This document shows, piece after piece, positions 1-11,323 of a stretch of 64,000 bases of DNA (position 1 is its first letter; every line of letters starts with the position of its first letter). Made by a program: the position numbers and the translations under genes. The DNA comes from Cryptomeria japonica (lineage: Eukaryota; Streptophyta; Pinopsida; Cupressales; Cupressaceae). The stretch is taken from the NCBI RefSeq assembly GCF_030272615.1, contig NC_081409.1:653264468-653328467 (forward strand), written 5' to 3'. The notes under the pieces are model-generated. The model did no database searches, was not told the origin of the DNA, and saw nothing but the letters and a program-made list of their open reading frames with translations.

Positions 1-535
1 GAATTCATGAGTTCTATGTGGAAAATGAATGAGCTACTATATACGTATTTGTGTTGCATTTGAATTCTTGAAATTAATTTGTGATATGTAATCCTATGGA
101 ATGAAATATGGAAAGAATAGTAATTGTTGTTATAATTCTTATTTAAATAAAAAAGAAATATCTAGCTAAAATGGTTAAATAGATCTATGATGCATTATGA
201 TAAAAGGAAGTCAGATTATGTACTTAGGTAACTTGTATTATTAAGAGTTAGGATGTGATGCAGCAATAGAGACTATGTGATTGATCTATGTACTCTTATG
301 TGTTAGGTCTTGATGATGTAGAAAACTCTGATCTTGTAATAAGATGATGTTTTATTATTTGGTTCATGTCGAAGAAATGCTCATTAAGTTGGGATTGAGA
401 TACTATGTTGATTTAGGGGATTTTTTAAATAGATTATGTTTAATCTCATAATATTAACATGATTCTTGAAATTGTTTACTAGTATGGTATCCTATTTGAA
501 AGTAGGTAAGTGCTTGTTGTTGTAATCTTGCATAC
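1..535. other. AT-rich sequence without a gene
   Basis: No reading frame of note and no recognised protein motif on either strand. The style (short ATG-rich runs, a stretch ending in TTGCA just before a primer-site-like TGGTGCC) is reminiscent of the interior of a long LTR, but no partner LTR was found, so this is only a guess. Confidence 0.4.
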
Positions 536-2052
536 TGGTGCCAAAGCACCTAGTCATTGACATGCCTCATGAAATCTTTTGTGATGGGTTTTGGTTTTTT
601 GTGTTGTTTAAAGGTGTAATAAGGTCCTCAGGACCATTTTTGATCAATTACAATCATTTTTAATCACTTCAAATCAATTTGTAAGGCCATTGGTGCCATT
701 GGAGTCATGTAAGCCTATAAGGCTCTAGTCGGGTCAAAGTTGTTCAAACTTACACAAATGTATCCACATGAATGGAAATGGTATAATAAGTGTTATAGGG
801 TATATTTGAATGTGTTTTTAAGGAATTTTTTAAGTTTTAGGTTCATATGCTGAGTAGATCAAAAAATTGTCAAAAAGATGGAAAAGTTGCTTAAGCAACT
901 TTTACATCTTTTAATAAAATTTGTTTTCCAACGGTTACTCCTTTTCAAAAATAAGTTGGATCCTATTGGTTTTGGTATTTAGGATTTTAAATACCCCCAT
1001 TTTTGTCTAGTTGGGGTTTTTGGCATTTAATGTGGTGATTGGAGGAAGAAATCAATAAAATTTGAAGGTTTTCTCTAGAATTTTCTAGCAAGTTTGCTCC
1101 TACTTTGGTCATAACTTCTTTGTTCGAACTAATCAGAATGTAAGGATGGAATTTTTGGAAAGATATGTGAACTAAGTTTCATTAAAGACCATTTTTGTGA
1201 TATTTTGTTGAGTTTTGTGCATTTGGTGAATAATTTTTTAAAATCTGTCTTGAAACCCTACTTTCAAGGGTTTGATCAAAGAAATGTAAGAATCTCTCCA
1301 TTCCATTGAGGGATATTAATGAAACTTGGTGTAATGATAGGTATAGGTCTTATATAGATGTGTTTTTCTTCATTTTTTGAGGGACCAAGGTTGGATGTAT
1401 CTTTGGAGCAATGAATGCCTGACATCTTCATGTGTTAGGCCAAGTAAGCATGGAAGTGAGGGTTGAAGTAGGTCTGAGACAAATCTGAATGTTTGGGCAC
1501 TTTAAATTGGTGGAATTGATGGTTTGGAGATAGAATAAAAGTTTTGGATCCATTGGTTTGTTATTTTCATTATTTTTTGAGGTACCTCCTTTGTAAAAGT
1601 GACTTAATTAGGCTTATTTGGGACTAGGACTAGTCCATTTTTGAGACATACCTTCCAAAGAAACCCTAACCCCTTTTGAAATATGTTTTATAAAGTCCAA
1701 ATAGGTATTTGAATACAATTTCCATTTTATTATATCTATTCATATTTGAAAGTTATGGCCAAAATACACATGTTGCTGCTCTAATTAGGCCTTAGGACAA
1801 AATTACCAGTCAATAATTGATCCCTATGTTCCAAAACAAACTATAGGTATTTTGACATATATTGTGTAACTATGAAAAGGGTATCTATAAAGGTTCACTT
1901 TTTTTTTTTGTGATAAGTGGTTTGTGAGTTTTTTCAAAAAAACGTTTTGAGTAGGGCTAGTAGGGTGTATGAGCCAATACAAGGCAACCCTCATAAGGAA
2001 GTGTTTTGGGGTCACACCTTTGCATTTGGGACTTTTTATTGATGTATATAAG

Positions 2053-3751
2053 TGTTGGGTGAATATTTTATCACTAGAATACCAATGAAAAAATATATTT
2101 TTCACACACAACTATGTTGAGACAAAGTCTTTCCTCTCATCAAGGGGAGGTTCTCTGGTACAATTTTGGTATTTCAACAACTTGAAATTAAATTCGGGGG
2201 GTAAGATCAAGGTGAATAATTTTTTTTATTCTAGAATTAACATATATCCCTTCACTTGATAAAACTTATTACAAACTAACAAACTACCTACACTTGCCTA
2301 CAATGATTAAAATATATCCTTAAATCAACATAAGTACAAAGTCTTATGTGAGTACAATCCAAATAAATTGCAGCTCAAAGAATTCAAGACATAAGTAAAA
2401 CTTACATTAACCCAAAGTAATCAATAATAGTACAAAGCCTTCCGCTTGATTACTGTATCACAATAAGATTTTCCAAATATGAAAGATAGCTCAAAGTCTA
2501 TAATCACAATTAGAATGCTCCTTTAATAACATAAACCAAACACCAATACCATCAAGGAATTAAATAACATATATATAAGCAATGAATGAAAGAACATTCA
2601 CTCATATACACAATTTCTTGCTCAACTCAAAGTTTGGAAACAAAGAGAATTGTCTACTTTATTTGCTTGATTAATTCTTACAATGTAAAAGAGCTCAATG
2701 TCTCACTTGAGGCAACAATTCGACAGAGTTTTGCTAAGAATATAAAAGATAAATATTTACAAATGAGGTTCCTCCTTTTATAGGAAAGGAGTTGAGAAAA
2801 ATGTGGGCACAGTTGACTAATTCAATTGCAAAGTCCTACTTGACTACAACTGCTGCATAAAATAAAAATGCATCTGCAAGAAAATTTGTAGTAAGAAAAG
2901 ATGCAACTATGTGAAAACTACTTAGTTTCAATGAGGACACTTTATTCTTCATTTTCCTCCCTCTAGATTTACTCAGAGAAGGATCAGTCATCTGCTAGAA
3001 TATGCAACAATTTCATCATGTAAATCAATATTCACTATTAGATTGTTGGCTTCAAAGACCTAGAATGATGCCTGCAAGATCAAAATTACCCTTAGGCAAA
3101 GACAAAAATCAGTAGATCGAGACTGCAGATCGGGTTTTAAAACCCGATCTGCAATTGGGAAAAACCTAGGTTGCAGGATGGGTTTTAAAACCTGACTTGC
3201 AAATGTGTAGAAAAAGATTGACATGGTAGGTTTTAAAACTTGATCTGTCACTGAGTAGATATGGGCTGACAGGTTGAGTTTTAAAACCCGCCCTGTCGGT
3301 GGGGTCAAACATGATTTGCACATCGGGTTTTAAAACTTGATGTGACAATAAAAGAGGCTAGCAGGTCATGTTTTAAAACCCAAACTGCCAATGGGGAAGA
3401 CCTGTAGGTCAGATTTTAAAACTCGACCTTCCAATAAGAAGACCTACAGGTCATGTTTTAAAACCTGACTTGCACTACTTTGTAGACCAAAATTGCATTT
3501 CGGGTTTTAAAACCCGACATGAAGGAAAACACAAGAAACACTGCATTTAGGGTTTTAAAACCTGAAGTGCAATCAAAAGATGAAATAAAAGATCAAGGCA
3601 AAAACATGAAAACAAAAAACAACAAAAATGAAGGCGCAAACTAAATGACTCATGAGGGAAGTTGACCAACCTTGGAGGACACAGGCTACGAAATGGACAA
3701 GTTTCATAGGGGTTGTCCCACGATTCAGGCTATCTGAAATCGGTGACAACA
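2053..3751. mobile_element. Solo LTR, 1,699 bp, with ATAAG target duplication
   Basis: An insertion inside tandem unit 1, recognised because units 2 and 3 lack it. It begins TGTTGGGTGA and ends GGTGACAACA, so the termini are the inverted TGTTG/CAACA typical of LTRs. It is flanked by a perfect 5-bp direct repeat ATAAG at 2048-2052 and 3752-3756. No gag or pol reading is present, so the simplest reading is a solo LTR left by recombination between two LTRs. The family was not identified. The 3' third contains a 48-bp tandem repeat (separate entry). Confidence 0.82.
3110..3575. repeat. 48-bp minisatellite built on a TTTTAAAA palindrome
   Basis: Ten copies of TTTTAAAA, usually inside the wider palindrome CGGGTTTTAAAACCCG, start at 3135, 3183, 3231, 3279, 3328, 3371, 3414, 3456, 3505 and 3553. 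The spacing is 48-49 bp except for three copies at 42-43 bp. Between palindromes lie degenerate spacers containing CTGCA, GGTC or TGACAG. The short minus-strand frames here are by-products of a period divisible by three. Confidence 0.9.
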
Positions 3752-3955
3752 ATAAGTATGCTATACTCCTGCCCCTTGGTTCCATGGTCATTTGGTGAAG
3801 TTGTGGCAAGTTTGTTTGTAACTGGCTAAGGGTTGAGATGCCTAGTGAGTGGGCAAATGAATTGGGTCAAGAGACATTTCTTGGTAACTTTCAAGCTATT
3901 CTTATTTGGTGAGTTAGGACATCCTAAATGTCTTTTGGTCCTCTGCATCATAGTA

Positions 3956-5618
3956 TGGTGCCAGAGCACCTAGTCATTGTCATGCCTCATGAAGGCTTTT
4001 GTGATGGATTTTGTGTTTTTTGTATTGTGTCAAGGTTTCATAAGGTCCTAAGGACCATTTTTTATTAATTCCAATGATTTTTAATCACTTCAAATCAATT
4101 TGTAAGGCCATTGGTGTTATTGGAGTCATGTAAGCCTATAAGGCTCTAGTTGGGTCAAAGTTGGTCAAACTTACTCAAATGTATCCACATAAGTGGAAAT
4201 GGTGTAATAAGTGTTATAGGGTCTATTTTAATGTTTTTTTAAGGTATTTGCGAAGCTTTAGGTTCATATGTTGAGTAGATCAAAAAATTGTCAAAAAGAT
4301 GGAAAAGTTGCATAAGCAACTTTTACATCTTTTAATGAAAGTTGTTTTCCAATGGTTACCCCTTTTCAAAAATGAGTTGGGGGCTGTTGGTTTGGGTATT
4401 GAGGAGTTTAAATAACCCCATTTTGGTAAAGGTTGGGTTTTTGGCATTGTATGTGGTGATTGGAGGAAGAAATCAATAAAATTTGAAGGTTTTTTCTGCA
4501 ATTTTCTAGAAAATTTGTTGCTATTTTGGTCATAACTTTTCTATCCGGATAGATAATGGAATTTTTGGAAATATATGTGAACTACCTTTCATTTAAGACT
4601 GATTTTTGTGCATTTTGTGAACAATTTTTCTAAATTTGTACCGAAACTTTACTTCCAAGGGTTTGGTTGAAGAAATGTAACAAACTCTCCATTCCATAGA
4701 GGTATATTAATGAAACTTGGTGAAATGGTAGGGATACGTCTTGTAAAGATGGTTTTTTTGTCATTTTTGTAGGGACCAAGGTTGGATGCATCTTTGGAGA
4801 AATGAATGCCTAACATCTTCATGTGTTAGGCCAAGTAAGCATGGAAGTGAGGGTTGAAGTAGGTTTGACATAAATTTGAATGTTTGGGCACTTAAAATTG
4901 GTGGAATTAATAGTTTGGAGATATAATACAAGTGTTGTATCCATTGGTTTGTTGTTTTTATAAGTTTTTGAGGTACCTCTTTTGTGAAACTGACCTAATT
5001 AGACCTATTTGGGATTAGGACCAATCCATTTTGGAGACATACCTTCCAAAGAAACCCTACCCCTTTTTGAAATATTTTTTATAAAGTCCAAATGAGTATC
5101 TGAATAAAGTTTCTTTTTTGGTAGATCGATTCCTATTTGAAATTTATGGGCAAAAAACACATGTTGCTTCTCTAATTAGGCCTTAGGACATAATTACTAG
5201 TCAATAATTGAGCCCTATGTTCCTGAACAACCTATACAAATTTTGACATATGTTGTGTATCTTTGAAAAGGGTATCTGGAAAAGTTTAGTTTTTGTTTCT
5301 GTGATCAGTCGTTTGTGAGTTATTACAAAAAAATCTCTGAGTAGGGCTAGTAGGGTGTATGAGACAATACAAGGAAATCCTCATAAGGAAGTGTTTTGGG
5401 GTCACACTATGACTTGTTCTTGACATATATAAACATGCTAGATTCTTGCCCCTTGGTTCATTGGTCATTTGGTTAAGTTGTGTCAATTTTGGTGTTAACT
5501 GGCTAAGCGTTGAGATGCCTAATGAGTGGACAAATGATTTGAGTCAAGAGACATGTCTTGGTACCTTGCAACTAGTTCATATTTTTTGAGTTAGGAAATC
5601 CTAAATGTCAAGAGAGTA
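3956..5618. repeat. Tandem unit 2 of the ~1.7-kb repeat (uninterrupted)
   Basis: The 1,663-bp uninterrupted copy, which serves as the reference for the insertions in copies 1 and 3. It begins TGGTGCCAGAGCACCTAG, resembling the plant initiator-Met primer site TGGTATCAGAGC. Shared internal landmarks with the other copies include GGAAAAGTTGC, GGGACCAAGGTTGGATG and GTAGGGCTAGTAGGGTGT. No coding evidence. Confidence 0.8.
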
Positions 5619-6746
5619 TGGTGCCAGAGCACCTAGTCATTGTCATGCCTCATGAAGGCTTTTGTGATTGATTTAATTTTTTTGTGTTCTTTCAAGGTGT
5701 AATAAGGTCCTAAGGACCATTTTTTATTAATTCAAATCATTTTTAATCACTTCAAATCAATTTCTAAGGCCATTGGTGCCATTGGAGTCATGTAAGCCTA
5801 TAAGGCTCTAGTTGGGTCAAAGTTGGTCAAACTTACTCAAATGTATCCACATGAGTGGAAATGGTGTAATAAGTGTTATAGGGTCTATTTGAATGTGTTT
5901 TGAATCCATTTATGAAATTTAAGGTTCATATGTTGAGTAGATAAAAAAATTGTCAAAAAGATGAAAAAGTTTTTTAAGCAACTTTTACATCTTTTAATGA
6001 AAGTTGTTTTCCAATGGTTACCCCTTTTCAAAAAATAGTTAGGGATTATTGGTTTGGGTCTTGAGGATTTTAAATACCCTGATTTTGGTTGAGGTGGCGT
6101 TATTGGCATTTTATGTGGTGATTGGAGGAAGAAATCAATAAAATTTGAAGGTTTTCTCTGCAATTTTTCAGAAAATTTGTCGCTATTTTGCTCATAACTT
6201 ATTTGTCCGGACATATCAAAATGTAAGGATAGAATTTTTGGAAATATATGTGAACTAACTTTCATTCAAGACTGATTTTTTGAGATTTTTTTGAGTTTTG
6301 TGCATTTGGTGAACATTTTTCTAAAATCTGTCTTGAAACCCTACTTCCAAGGGTTTGATCAAAGAAATGTAAAAATCTCTCCATTCCACCAAGGAATATT
6401 AATGAAACTTGTTGGAATGGTAGGGATAGGTCTTTTAAATATTGGATTTTCTTCATTTTTTAGGGACCAAGGTTGGATGCATCTTTGGAGCAATGAATAC
6501 CTAACATCTTCATGTGTTAGGCTAAGTAAGCATGAAAGTGAGGGTTGAAGTAGGTTTGAGACAAATCTCAATGTTTGAGAACTTAAAATTTATGTAATTA
6601 ATTTCATGGAGACATAATGAAAGTTTTGGATCCATTGGTTTGTTGTTTGCATGAGTTTTTGAGGTACCTCCTTTGTAAAAGTGACCTAATTAGGCCTATT
6701 TGGGATTAGGACCAGTCTATTTTTGATACATGCCTTCCAAAGAAAA

Positions 6747-7696
6747 TGTATACACCTAAAAATGGTTTGAAGATAATTAATTAAATAAGCAATTATTTAA
6801 TTAATCCCTCCTCCCCAATTTACTTGAATTCACTAAGCAATTTGATTGAATCTTTCATTCATCTACTTATTAATAAATCTAAGGATTTATTAAATAGGTT
6901 TATTTCATTTAACCCCTTTAATTAATTAATTCCCTCATCCAAAATCATTTCTTCTAATCCCCTAATTAATTAAAACAAATCAAATCATGAGTTGTTGAGA
7001 TTAATTATTATCCTTTTCCTATTATTTGAATTTCTAAATTCAAATTCTCCTAACTTCTACCACTCCTAAACCTAACCATTCCTAAACCTAACCCATTCTA
7101 CCTACCCCCATGTCCCCTTTCATCCAACATCTTCTAGAACCTTTGTGACACTTGTCACTAAGTGTTCCCTTTAATCCAACCCCCTTTGCCAACCTCCTCC
7201 AATTTAACCATTGATATGTTTAGATCAATCTCAACTGTTGATTCATGCCAACTCACCCCTAGCCTTGGAAAATCCTATAAATAGACCCTATTTTGGAGAA
7301 CAAATGGCCAATTCATGAATTCAACCACTTTACTAATTCATGCTCAATTTTAGCTCATTTGCATTGTTACTATAGGCATCTAGCTTATAGTTTATTAGTT
7401 TTAGCAATGTTATCATGCTTATTTCAGCTTAACTCTTAGCTTAATCATGCTATCATGCTAGATCATGCATCTTAATCATTCAAATCCTCCATCTAAGTGT
7501 AGTCAAGTCACTGGAATTTGCATATGAAGATCTGAGAGAAAAATCCACACTCGCATTTACTAGGAGGCAATAAGTCGATTAGCTATGGTTTTATGTTTCA
7601 TTGATTTAATCTACTAACCATGCTTACAATGATTTATTGAGTGCATTTTGTGTTGCAGGAATAGGTATAATAGGAACACCACACAAATACACGACA
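6747..7696 (+). mobile_element. Solo LTR of a Tat-like Gypsy family
   Basis: A 950-bp insertion in tandem unit 3. It starts TGTATACACCTAAAAATGG, nearly identical to the start of the Tat-like LTR at 58553 (TGTATACACCTAAAAATAG), and ends GACA. Similarity to that LTR continues in patches (the TAATTAATTAAA-rich start, TTTGGAG, TACTATAGGCA). Alignment with tandem units 1 and 2 predicts a target duplication GAAAC. The left flank reads GAAAA and the right TAAAC, each one base off, which fits an old insertion. No internal region remains. Confidence 0.75.
7276..7283 (+). promoter_or_regulatory. TATA box of the solo LTR
   Basis: TATAAATA follows a TCC and precedes GACCC. The Tat-like LTR at 58553 has the same TATAAATA in a comparable context (59211-59218), so this is likely the ancestral LTR promoter. 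Confidence 0.5.
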
Positions 7697-8284
7697 TAAA
7701 CCATACCCCCTTTTGACATAAATTTTACAAATTCCAAATGGGTATCTGGATCATGTTTTATTTTTTGTATATTTATTCTTATTTGAATGTTATTGCCAAA
7801 ATACACGTGTTGCTACTCTAATTAGGCCTTAGGACATAGTTATCAATCAATAATTGAGCCCTATGTTCCAAAACAACCTAGAGGGATTTTGACATATGTT
7901 GTGTAAATATGAAGAGGGTATCTGAAAAGGTTTACTTTTTGTTTTTGTGATCAGTGGTTTGTGAGTTATTACAAACAAATTCTTTTAGTAGGGCTAGTAG
8001 GGTGTATGAGCCAATACAAGGCAACCCTCATAAGGAAGTTTTTTTTGGTCACACCTTTGCATTTGGGACTTTTTGTTGACATATATAAGGATTTTAGATT
8101 CCTTCCCCTTGGTTCCATGTTCATTTGGTGAAGTTGTGTCAAATTTTGTGTTAACCAAGTAAGGGTTGAGATGCCTTGTGAGTGGGCAAATGATTTTAGT
8201 CAAGAGACATGACTTGGTAACTTGAAACGTGTTCTTATTTGTTGATTTAGGACATCCTAAATGTCTCTTGGTCCTATGCATCAC

Positions 8285-9716
8285 ATATGAATATGGATAG
8301 TATTCTTAAAGAGTTGGGTAATGGTTGTGCTTAAGGAGATCATCTAGTTTCATATGTAGGAGAAGGATAAATGTATTTAGATTCATGATGCAGTAAGTTA
8401 TTAATGAATAAAGATGGGTATTAGGAACATTTAGTTGGTATGTTAAAATGAACCTAGAAAGTATGTTGTCAAAAGGTTATGCATATGTGTTATCATTTAT
8501 CCTGGTTGTATGGAAAGTAATTAGAGACTAGTTGAATAATAAGATATAATGTTGTAGAGGGATATGTGTTATGTTAGAATTATGTCAAGTAGTGACGTTG
8601 AGATACCCTAGGGAATGGTTATATTTGTAAGAGTTTACTTGGAGGAAAGACTAGTTTTGAGAGCACAAGTTTGAAACCCTCGACTAGGTTTGTATTATTT
8701 ATTTTATGTGAGTTGACTTACTAGCAATGGGCAAAAAAATTAACTTGGCATAGTGCTTACTTAGCATGTTTGGTTGTGAAATTATAGATTTACAATAACA
8801 TTTGATATGAATACACATACACTAAAATATCACCTATAAAAATAAATTAGCTTCTTGGTGAAATTGATGTTTTGATATGATATGTATAATAAAATGGAAG
8901 CAAAAATTAAATGGAAATTAAATAAGTTTATATAAAAATTAATTTGAAAGAAGTTGAGATGTGACAGGTTGTTCTAGATACATCTTTGGTTTTGCCACCT
9001 ATGTTGGGGCAATTTTCAAATATAAACTCTACTAAGAAATCGATTTAATCTTAATTCAAAGTCTTAACAAAGTAACCCAATATGTTAATCTTTAAAAATC
9101 TATTTGAAAATCGATACCACAATATTTTGTTATGTTTTAATCTCTTATTCTCAATTGAAACTCTAAAATCCTTAAATTGTTCAATTATTTATCTTAAATA
9201 AATTGTAGAGAAGGCATACATTTTCATTTTGTATAATTCAAGACTAATGACTATCCAAAACAAATAAGTGAGAATGTAAGATTTACCTTCAAGTTTCACA
9301 TACAATCTTCTCCTCTCATCAGTGATGATCAAGGTTATCCCTCTCTTGAATATCAAAATATAAGGTACGATTATCCATGAAAACCACACCAGTACACATG
9401 TATAGATGCAGCCAAATTGATAGACATGCATGCAAAAAGGAAATATACTTGCCCAGATGTAGGACATAAATATTCAATCCCAAATGCAAGACATAAATCT
9501 TTGAACCAACATACTTGACCAAATATGCAATATTATGGTAACCAAATGTAAGTAGATATAAGCATAGTTCTTGAGACTTTTTTTAAACCAATTGACCAAG
9601 GTATAAATAAAATGACAAGAATTCACCTAATTTATCAAGTCCATCACCATTAAACCCTTTTGTAAACCACCAGACTTTTCAAATTCTCTATTACATCTAC
9701 AACTAATCACTGACTA
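8285..9716. other. Unassigned AT-rich sequence
   Basis: No convincing coding frame. The 8,300-9,000 part has the look of LTR sequence (for example GAGATACCCTAGGGAA, echoing GATACCCTAGG in the chromovirus LTR near 28,500), but no LTR end or target duplication could be placed. The minus-strand frames near 9,190-9,520 are low-complexity and not supported. Confidence 0.35.
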
Positions 9717-10385
9717 TTTTTTTTTTATTAGATAAGCAGGGAGAGGACCCTGATCCCAAACAAAACAAGAACCAACAAAGAGGAAAAAATAAAAATCAAT
9801 GAGGGGCCCCTTACACTAAAACTAACTAGAACATCAAAAAAGGATTACCAGTCCAAAATATCTAACCTATTGTATAGACATAACCAACTAACCAAAGAAT
9901 TAATTATAACTAACACATTCTAACAATAATATCTACCTGGTTCTTAATAAAATTAACATCTAAGTAAACTAGTAGTCTAGTAAGTCTTATAGCTGATAAC
10001 GTGCTCTCTCTAGGAGTAACAAACATAAACCAATCAAAGACAAAGAAAGAGATCAATAAGAATTGTAGAGAGCCATGCTAAGACTCTAGTTTTTTCTAAC
10101 TCCCAAAGTGCAACCCCATAGATCCTCATAGTTGTGGTTCTTAAATCTAGATTTTCAACTAATTTCATTTGAAATAATTTTATCTATGTTTTTTAGGATA
10201 GAGTTTTTCTTTCAACAACTCCAAATTTGATTATTAATCTCCTCATTAGCAATAAGGCCAACGACCTGATTCCCTTCTTGGTAGATATGCTAAACTTTAA
10301 ATTGCATAAATCCTTTAAGAATTCTTAGGCACTCTCTCATTAGACGTATGATCTCCCATATACCTATAATTTCTTCTTTTAAGAT
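9717..10385 (-). pseudogene. LINE 3' end: RNase H C-terminus, 3'UTR and poly-A
   Basis: This is the last piece of the split minus-strand LINE. Reading leftward from the hAT insertion, the translation continues ILKEEIIGIW, then HIYQEGNQ and LIAN. This is the C-terminal part of the RNase H domain of plant L1-type LINEs (family pattern H-hydrophobic-YREGN then AD-LAN). One in-frame stop precedes HIYQ. Several hundred bases of 3'UTR follow, ending in a run of ten T at 9717-9726 on the plus strand, which is a poly-A tail on the element's strand. The matching N-terminal half of this RNase H lies at 23087-23342, beyond the 12.7-kb hAT element. Joining the two across one copy of the target site keeps the frame. 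Confidence 0.8.
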
Positions 10386-10393
10386 ATCAACTA
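10386..10393. repeat. 8-bp target duplication of the hAT element (left)
   Basis: ATCAACTA here matches ATCAACCA at 23079-23086 in 7 of 8 positions, with one T/C transition. Eight base pairs is the duplication size typical of hAT transposition. Confidence 0.8.
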
Positions 10394-10409
10394 CAGAGAT
10401 TACTTTAGT

Positions 10410-10735
10410 GGCAAATATTTGCCAATGGTGAATCCTTCACGTCAGTGACCTGGGAAATGGCGAATATTTTGTACCGACTGGGGGTGGCCATGTCGTGAGA
10501 ACATTATCAATTTCCATCAAAGTCATGGCCCAATTGCCATATATTTTAGGCAATTAAATGTTTGTATGTGATGATTTCGTCAATACAATATACGGTGGAC
10601 ACACAACAAATTTAATTTTTTTGCCTGCACTCTCTAAGGTTGCCTTAATAGATGACCATAAATCGCCTATAGGCATGTGAAGATTTGTTAGCCAAGAGGA
10701 CCCAATTCGCCTGACATTTTGCCGACACATGTCTC
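10410..10735. repeat. Left subterminal motif cluster (TTCGCC/TTGCC)
   Basis: Within 330 bp of the left end there are about ten copies of TTGCC, TCGCC or their complements, for example GGCAAATATTTGCC, GGCGAATATTTTGT (10459-10472), AATTGCC, AATCGCC and AATTCGCC. The 14-mer at 10459-10472 recurs as a perfect inverted copy at 22719-22732 near the other end. In other hATs and CACTA elements, repeated subterminal motifs bind the transposase. That role is inferred here. Confidence 0.6.
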
Positions 10736-10935
10736 CATTCACCCCAACTTTTGCTAACTATATTGTATTTTCCAATTATTTGGACAACCTATAATCACCT
10801 CGAAAATTGCATGTCACATTTGGACGACCTATAATCGCTTCAAAAATTACATAAGTCGTGTTATAGTTATGCGGGATTCACCAAATATTTGTATACCATA
10901 TAAAATTCCCGTGGAATTCTCCATATAACGATTGG

Positions 10936-10943
10936 TATAAATA
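10936..10943 (+). promoter_or_regulatory. TATA box for the hAT transposase
   Basis: TATAAATA, preceded by GG and followed by CATGC, lies about 390 bp upstream of the first transposase ATG (11324) and just beyond the subterminal motif cluster. This is a plausible core promoter. Confidence 0.5.
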
Positions 10944-11073
10944 CATGCAAAGATCATATCTATCTCAACACAATCTAGTGGGTTCTAGGCTCTGAATTCT
11001 GATCAATAGCGAAGTTTCAAACCAAGGAAAATCATTTTTGTTGACTGCATTGGTGACTACTAGTGACCTAAAG

Positions 11074-11136
11074 GTGAGCGATCATATTTTTGAAGTGTTA
11101 TAATATTATTCTAAATTTATCTATATTTGTTTGCAG
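11074..11136 (+). other. Possible 5'UTR intron of the transposase gene
   Basis: The donor AAG|GTGAGC at 11074 and a T-rich acceptor TTTGCAG ending at 11136 enclose a 63-nt AT-rich stretch between the TATA box and the ATG. Both sites match plant consensus well. The length is near the lower limit for plant introns, so confidence is modest. Confidence 0.4.
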
Positions 11137-11323
11137 TGTTGAGTTCATTTTTATTTAGTGGCGACCTATCAGTGCCAAGTAGTCAAGTCTTAGGGGGGAC
11201 ATTCAGACCTTAGACATCTAGATTGTAGGTCGTAGGGCCAATGAAACATATACTATACATTATAGTCTATTATTGCTTCTTCAACAAATTGATATTTTTT
11301 TGCTAGCCTTTAATTCATTGGAG

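Larger units (their letters stand above)
536..3955. repeat. Tandem unit 1 of a ~1.7-kb repeat (interrupted)
   Basis: First of three head-to-tail copies. It starts TGGTGCCAAAGCACCTAG and ends at the same motif of copy 2. Removing the solo LTR at 2053-3751 and one target duplication leaves about 1,716 bp, matching the other copies. The right end of this copy (3757-3955) lies beyond the insertion and aligns with the ends of copies 2 and 3 (for example GCCCCTTGGTTC and GACATCCTAAATGTC). No long frame is shared by the copies, so the unit is probably non-coding. Short open frames inside it are chance. Confidence 0.8.
5619..8284. repeat. Tandem unit 3 of the ~1.7-kb repeat (interrupted)
   Basis: Third copy, 2,666 bp including a 950-bp LTR insertion at 6747-7696. 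Without it the copy is about 1,716 bp. The array ends near CTATGCATCAC, after which the sequence is unrelated to the other copies. Confidence 0.78.

Noticed and set aside
3110-3575. CRISPR-like regular repeats
   Set aside because: The spacers are diverged copies of each other, the setting is a plant LTR, and no cas genes are present. It is a minisatellite.
5885-6571. Overlapping frames of 64-126 codons on both strands in tandem unit 3
   Set aside because: Not conserved in units 1 and 2, where the same positions have stops.
9189-9522. Two overlapping minus-strand frames of 67 and 92 codons
   Set aside because: Low-complexity, no recognisable motif, overlapping in different frames.
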